Shown here one piece after another: positions 7,006 to 10,399 of a stretch of DNA of 10,399 bases (its first letter is position 1; the number at the start of each line of letters is the position of its first letter). This DNA comes from JBLHGU01 sp047615875 (GTDB taxonomy: Bacteria > Pseudomonadota > Gammaproteobacteria > Arenicellales > CAJQKF01): NCBI GenBank assembly GCA_047615875.1, contig JBLHGU010000179.1:1-10399 (forward strand), in the 5' to 3' direction. Under the pieces are notes generated by a model. That model was not told where the DNA came from. It ran no database searches and was given only the letters and a program-made list of their open reading frames with translations. Made by a program: the position numbers and the translations under genes.

Positions 7006-7842
7006 TCATAATGTAGATTTAAGAATTTGTCGATCACGGTACCAAAGGAATAGTCCACTGGCCACAACAATTGCGCCACCAATAATAGTCCACGAGTCAG
7101 GCACGTCGGCGAAAATAAGGAAGCCGAAAATTACCATCCAGACAATCTGGGTATATACGAATGGCGCCAGCGCGCTGGCAGGTGCCAGTCGATGGGCGAT
7201 AATTAATAAATAGTGGCCAACTAATCCAAAAACACCGATCAAAATCATTGCAACCCAACCCCACAGGCTGGGCTCTTGCCAATACCACGGAATAATTGGT
7301 GTTACTACAATAACACCGACGAAAGTTGTATAGAACTGAGTTGTAGCGTGACCATCAACGCCAGCGAGTTTTCTCGTAGTGATCTGAAATAGTGCCAATA
7401 CCAGAGCAACACTGAGTGACAAATATACTGCCCAATGTACATCGCCAAAACCCGGCCGAGTAATAATCAGTACACCAATAAAGCCTACCATAATGGCCAC
7501 TATTTGTGCCCGCCCAACTTTTTCACCCAACAAGGGACCGGATAACATCAATACCCAGAACGGTGAAGTAAAGGCAATGGCTGCAGTCTGGTCCAGTTGC
7601 AGATAGCGTAAAGCCATAAAGTTTAGCAAACTACCCAGCGCCATGAGCAAGGATCTTGCTAACTGTAAGGAGATCCAGTTACTGCGAAAAAGGCTTAGCT
7701 TGTAGGTTGGAAATAATAAAATCGCTATAAGTGCAAAGTGACCTATGTATCGTACCCATAGCACCTGCACCACATGGTAGTCAGTAGACAGATATTTGGC
7801 ACAAACATCCATGCCGGCCAAAAAGACCATGGCCAATACCAT
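7006..7842 (-). CDS. EamA/DMT-family permease
   Basis: From the ATG at 7842 the product is 278 residues, with ten hydrophobic segments in two EamA repeats. Repeat one runs from FLAGMDVCAKYLS and LWVRYIGHFALIA to SPFWVLMLSGPLLGEKV and IMVGFIGVLIITRPG. Repeat two runs from VALVLALFQITTRKLAG to HRLAPASALAPFVYTQIVWMVI and a basic tail. The family exports or imports small metabolites across the inner membrane, and the substrate is unknown here. The start is uncertain. The frame stays open upstream of 7842 for 20 codons, encoding the DMT-like lead-in SPTESPGAARNRAIGC, until the stop codon of the preceding gene at 7903-7905. No ATG, GTG or TTG occurs there. ATG 7842 has no visible ribosome site and clips the first membrane segment. 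An ATC at 7897-7899 stands six bases after a GGAG. It is probably cotranscribed with the upstream decarboxylase-like gene. Confidence 0.9.
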   Translation of the reverse strand: MVLAMVFLAGMDVCAKYLSTDYHVVQVLWVRYIGHFALIAILLFPTYKLSLFRSNWISLQLARSLLMALGSLLNFMALRYLQLDQTAAIAFTSPFWVLMLSGPLLGEKVGRAQIVAIMVGFIGVLIITRPGFGDVHWAVYLSLSVALVLALFQITTRKLAGVDGHATTQFYTTFVGVIVVTPIIPWYWQEPSLWGWVAMILIGVFGLVGHYLLIIAHRLAPASALAPFVYTQIVWMVIFGFLIFADVPDSWTIIGGAIVVASGLFLWYRDRQILKSTL

Positions 7843-7902
7843 GCAGCCGATTGCGCGGTTACGGGCCGCGCCAGGACTTTCGGTTGGACTAATATCGATT
7901 AA

Positions 7903-8283
7903 CTACTCCGCATCCATTTCAGCAAACACACGTTTGGCGATACGGTGGCATTCAACGCCAACGGGCACACCACAATATATTGATATCTGGTTGATTACAG
8001 CTTTTAGCTCGTCGCGGCTGACACCATTTTTCATGGCGCCTTTGAAATGCAACTCCCATTCATGCATGCGATTTAACGCAGCAATCATAGATACATTGAT
8101 GATGCTGCGAGTCTTGCGATCCAGGGTGTCGTCACCCCAGGCAGCACCCCAGCAATACTCTGTAAGTAGCTCCTGAAAGTCCTGGGAGAATTCCGGTGCG
8201 TTGGCCAGCGCGGTTTCTACATACTCAGCGCCTAATACATCTTTACGAATGCTCAGGCCTTTTTCAAAACGTTCTTTATCCAT
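7903..8283 (-). CDS. Carboxymuconolactone decarboxylase family protein
   Basis: The 126-residue product has the length of 4-carboxymuconolactone decarboxylase (PcaC) and its layout: RFEKGLSIRKDVLG at the start, TEYCWGAAWGDDTLDRKTRSIINVSMIAAL in the middle, and ELHFKGAMKNGVSRDELKAVINQISIYCGVP near the end. There is no CxxC pair, so it is not an AhpD-type peroxidase; single cysteines are at 44, 104 and 112, with His79 in the core. PcaC acts in the beta-ketoadipate pathway, but no other protocatechuate genes are present. The neighbours are an enolase-superfamily gene upstream and an EamA permease downstream, so a different small-molecule reaction is likely. The stop TAG is in the same frame as the downstream permease. 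The ribosome site is weak (GAGA several bases before the ATG). Confidence 0.88.
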   Translation of the reverse strand: MDKERFEKGLSIRKDVLGAEYVETALANAPEFSQDFQELLTEYCWGAAWGDDTLDRKTRSIINVSMIAALNRMHEWELHFKGAMKNGVSRDELKAVINQISIYCGVPVGVECHRIAKRVFAEMDAE

Positions 8284-8306
8284 AGTGGTTCTCTGCGATA
8301 GGTGGT

Positions 8307-8447
8307 TTAGAAAAATTCACGTTGCCAGGATAGCTGAAGCTGGCTCATGGCGATTGTCGCCGGGATGGGATTATGACTGATTACAGCGCGGATGTTTTGC
8401 AGTTTCAGAATTAGCTCTGGAATATTCTCTGCAACCAGGTCAAGGTA
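8307..8447 (-). other. 46-codon open frame directly after the enolase-superfamily stop, no start codon
   Basis: The 164-bp gap between the enolase-superfamily gene and the decarboxylase-like gene is mostly filled by an open frame that continues in phase after the TAA at 8448-8450 and ends at a TAA at 8307-8309. It would encode 46 residues starting YLDLVAENIPELILKLQ and ending QLQLSWQREFF. The only ATG is at codon 34. It resembles the tail of a folded domain (helix then strands), but I do not recognise it. It could be a decayed gene end, a readthrough extension or chance. The gap also holds a 5-bp hairpin GGCGA/TCGCC at 8349-8361, with no T run. Confidence 0.25.
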
Positions 8448-9554
8448 TTACTGAAAAATTTGCCAGACCTCGCCAAGCCAGTTTTCATCAGGGCTAACAC
8501 CCAGTCCGGGTTTGTTATTCAGTGTAACCATGCCGGCAACATTTCGAGCGCCTTGCCCAGGTGCTGGATCGTCCACTAGATGGTGTTGACACAGCCACGA
8601 GGCCAGTCGATTCTCCTCCGGTGTTGAGTAGGCAAGATGTAAAGCCGCGGTATCAGCCAACACCGTTCCACCGACATCTTCAATGTGCATTTGCCAGCCC
8701 ACCGATACACCAAAGTCCCGTACCTGTCGGCAGGCACTAATTCCGCCCAGTCGATTGGGTTTAACTTTTACACCTTCGCAGCCATTCATCTTCCAGGCCA
8801 GCAGGTGGTCTTCAAAACTCATCATGCATTCATCCAGCATAATGGGCTGTGTGGTATACAAGCGAACCTTTAGGCACTGATCCAGAGTCTGACAGGGTTG
8901 TTCAAACCAACTACTAGATTGCACCGAGTTCATTACCTTTATCGCTGCAGCAGGCGTCCAGGCGCGGTTAACATCAAATGTAATGTGCTCGTCATTTTGG
9001 CGACAGGCTTCGATGGCCTCAATGCGTTGAATATCCAAGGTATAGTTGGTGCCACCGACCTTGGCCGAGTGAGTGCGATAGCCTTCTGCCCTGGCTGTTT
9101 CAATCAACGCTACCATCTCTTCCGGTGTGCCAGTGGAAATTGAACTGTTGACTGGCACGCCTGTTCCCTCTGCACCGCCAAGCAATTGGTATAGTGGCTT
9201 GTCTGCAACTTTTCCGGCGATGTCCCACAAAGCCATATCGAGTGGAGACTTGGCATAACCATGGCCAGGTAGCGCCATATTCATTGCCCGATTAAGTCGC
9301 TCAATATCGCCTGGGTCTTCATCAATCAAGGCGTCACATAGCAAGGGTAAAGCCGCCCGTATGCCGCCACCGTGAGCGGGAAGATAAGTGCTGCCCCAGG
9401 GGCAGCCTTCGCCCCAGCCGCTGACACCCTCGTCGGTGTCAATGCGAACGAAGGTGGAGTCCAATGCTTCAAATTTAAGGCGACCGCCGGATAACCAGTA
9501 AGGGTGGGTCAAGGGCAGGGTTTTCTGCCAGGCTGTAATACGAGTGATCTTCAT
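8448..9554 (-). CDS. Mandelate racemase/muconate lactonizing enzyme-type enolase superfamily protein, hydroxyproline-related branch
   Basis: The 368-residue product has the two domains of the superfamily. An N-terminal capping domain (residues 1-125) carries the specificity loop LSGGRLKFEALDST, and a C-terminal barrel carries the catalytic groups at strand ends. These are Lys165 in HSAKVGG, Asp194 in FDVNRAW, Glu218 in WFEQP, Asp241 and Glu242 in MLDE, Lys265 in VKVKPNR, and HIED at 290-293. Asp194, Glu218 and Asp241 or Glu242 should bind Mg2+. The enzymes abstract a proton alpha to a carboxylate. The motif at strand two is S-A-K rather than the common K-x-K. The blocks WGEGCPWG, SSISTGTPEEM and GWQMHIEDVGGTVLADTAA resemble cis-3-hydroxy-L-proline dehydratases and hydroxyproline-betaine 2-epimerases as I recall them; choosing between these is not possible by eye. 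It starts 13 bp after the aminotransferase stop, so the two are cotranscribed. Confidence 0.9.
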   Translation of the reverse strand: MKITRITAWQKTLPLTHPYWLSGGRLKFEALDSTFVRIDTDEGVSGWGEGCPWGSTYLPAHGGGIRAALPLLCDALIDEDPGDIERLNRAMNMALPGHGYAKSPLDMALWDIAGKVADKPLYQLLGGAEGTGVPVNSSISTGTPEEMVALIETARAEGYRTHSAKVGGTNYTLDIQRIEAIEACRQNDEHITFDVNRAWTPAAAIKVMNSVQSSSWFEQPCQTLDQCLKVRLYTTQPIMLDECMMSFEDHLLAWKMNGCEGVKVKPNRLGGISACRQVRDFGVSVGWQMHIEDVGGTVLADTAALHLAYSTPEENRLASWLCQHHLVDDPAPGQGARNVAGMVTLNNKPGLGVSPDENWLGEVWQIFQ

Positions 9555-9567
9555 AGATTAAGATTCT

Positions 9568-10399
9568 TCAAATTGCCGCACAGGCTTCGTCCAGTGCCTG
9601 TGCTGTTAGGTCCTCATCTTCTTGTGTATTAACTGCCGAGACAAAACGTCGTACTCCAGGCAATACATAAATGCCTCGTCGTAATAATTCGGTGTCGAGT
9701 TGACGCATGGCCACCGCATCGGAGTTCATTATATCGATCTGGGATGTTGGCTTATGTTTCATAAACAGAATCTGCCAGAAAGAGTGACTACCCGCTGCAA
9801 TGGCAGGTATACCATGCTTATCCAACACGGTTTGTAATCGAGCCAGAAGCTGGTCAGAGATGCCAAACAGGTTTTCATAAAACCCTTTCTCAGCAAGCAC
9901 ATCCAGTGTCGCGAGTCCAGCAGCGGCACCAACTGGATTACCGTGCAGGGTGCCATTGATATAAGCGTAATCGTCCCGACCTTTGCGTTTGGGATTAGCA
10001 GCATCCAGCACATCGGCGCGACCGGCGATACAACCACCCGGCCCACCACCGCCTACTACCTTGCCAAAGCTAGCCAAGTCTGGAAGTACGTCGAAGTGTT
10101 GTTGGGCACCACCCAGTGCCATGCGAAAACCGGTTACCACTTCGTCGAACATCAGCAATACATTATTTTCATCACAAATGCGTCGAAGCCCTTTTAGGAA
10201 TTCGCCATCGGCGAAAATGATGCGTTGAATGGGCTCGACAATCACTAGCGCCAGATCATCACGATGCTCACGGATAACTTGTTCAGCAAATTCCAGGCTA
10301 TTGTAAGGCGCAACCAGCACCGTATCAGCCAATACACCGGGCACACCACCGCTATCGGCTTTGCCGCGCGGATATTCAGCCGGTTCGGTAGGGAACAGA
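9568..10399 (-). CDS. Class III PLP-dependent aminotransferase, glutamate-1-semialdehyde aminomutase-like, N-terminally truncated by window edge
   Basis: The frame is open through the right edge of the window. Upstream of the GTG at 10342-10344 it continues with residues ending EYPRGKADSGG, so that GTG is internal and the gene starts outside. About 276 residues are seen, against a usual length near 430-450. Visible motifs are VIVEPIQ, LLMFDEVVTGFR (the cofactor-binding Asp), LGGAQ, and the PLP Schiff-base lysine in SFGKVVGGG (codon 10060-10062). These are followed by GTLHGNPVGAAAGLATLDVL, which gives the conserved Thr of the phosphate cup. The overall pattern is closest to the glutamate-1-semialdehyde aminomutase branch, whose members include many catabolic aminotransferases of unknown substrate; a haem-pathway HemL role is unlikely in this context. 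It is the most upstream visible gene of the minus-strand operon. Confidence 0.92.
   Translation of the reverse strand, partial: LFPTEPAEYPRGKADSGGVPGVLADTVLVAPYNSLEFAEQVIREHRDDLALVIVEPIQRIIFADGEFLKGLRRICDENNVLLMFDEVVTGFRMALGGAQQHFDVLPDLASFGKVVGGGGPGGCIAGRADVLDAANPKRKGRDDYAYINGTLHGNPVGAAAGLATLDVLAEKGFYENLFGISDQLLARLQTVLDKHGIPAIAAGSHSFWQILFMKHKPTSQIDIMNSDAVAMRQLDTELLRRGIYVLPGVRRFVSAVNTQEDEDLTAQALDEACAAI

Noticed and set aside
7796..8176. 126-codon plus-strand open frame spanning the EamA/decarboxylase junction
   Set aside because: It is antisense to two well supported genes, has no family resemblance, is rich in Ser, Thr and Arg as antisense frames often are, and crosses a gene boundary.
8284..8330. 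Possible promoter for the decarboxylase-like gene
   Set aside because: No -35/-10 pair with acceptable spacing; the gene is more simply explained as part of the minus-strand operon.
10342..10344. GTG at 10344 as the start of the aminotransferase
   Set aside because: The frame remains open to the right edge with family-like residues, and starting here would remove a large part of the N-terminal domain.

Overview
The window looks like chromosomal DNA of a Gram-negative bacterium, most likely a gammaproteobacterium. The Ugp proteins read as close full-length relatives of the Escherichia coli Ugp proteins. The solute-binding protein and the phosphodiesterase have Sec-type signal peptides, which implies a periplasm. 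Base composition looks moderate and even, and I see no transposase, phage gene, tRNA, rRNA or CRISPR array. Genus-level placement is not possible from sequence reading alone.

Layout. (1) Positions 1-521 (+): the 3' part of a glutathione S-transferase gene cut by the window edge. It converges on (2) a LysR-type regulator at 563-1456 (-). (3) A 195-bp divergent intergenic region (1457-1651) holds candidate promoters in both directions and two inverted repeats. (4) Positions 1652-5840 (+): ugpB-ugpA-ugpE-ugpC, a complete sn-glycerol-3-phosphate ABC importer. A perfect 10-bp GC-rich hairpin lies between ugpB and ugpA, ugpA and ugpE overlap by 4 bp, and ugpE and ugpC are 2 bp apart. (5) A terminator-like hairpin (5872-5893) is followed by a secreted glycerophosphodiester phosphodiesterase (5926-6912, +). 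(6) Convergent with this is a minus-strand run reading from the right edge: class III aminotransferase (truncated at 10399), a mandelate racemase/muconate lactonizing enzyme-type enolase-superfamily protein, a carboxymuconolactone decarboxylase-family protein and an EamA/DMT permease.

How the genes work together. The plus-strand operon is a phosphorus/glycerol scavenging module. The secreted phosphodiesterase would cut glycerophosphodiesters in the periplasm. UgpB would capture the glycerol-3-phosphate and UgpAEC would import it using ATP. It differs from the E. coli ugp operon in two ways: the phosphodiesterase is predicted to be exported rather than cytoplasmic, and a LysR regulator is divergent from ugpB with no recognisable Pho box upstream. 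The minus-strand cluster looks like a small catabolic operon for an amino-acid-like or cyclic imino-acid-like compound. The enolase-superfamily member resembles the cis-3-hydroxyproline dehydratase/hydroxyproline-betaine epimerase branch, but the substrate and pathway cannot be fixed from the sequence.

I found no convincing wholly new system. The points most worth checking are the start of the EamA gene (the frame is open back to the stop codon of the preceding gene, with no ATG, GTG or TTG in the extension), the regulatory intergenic region, the two hairpins that could set stoichiometry within the ugp operon, and the unassigned minus-strand pathway.
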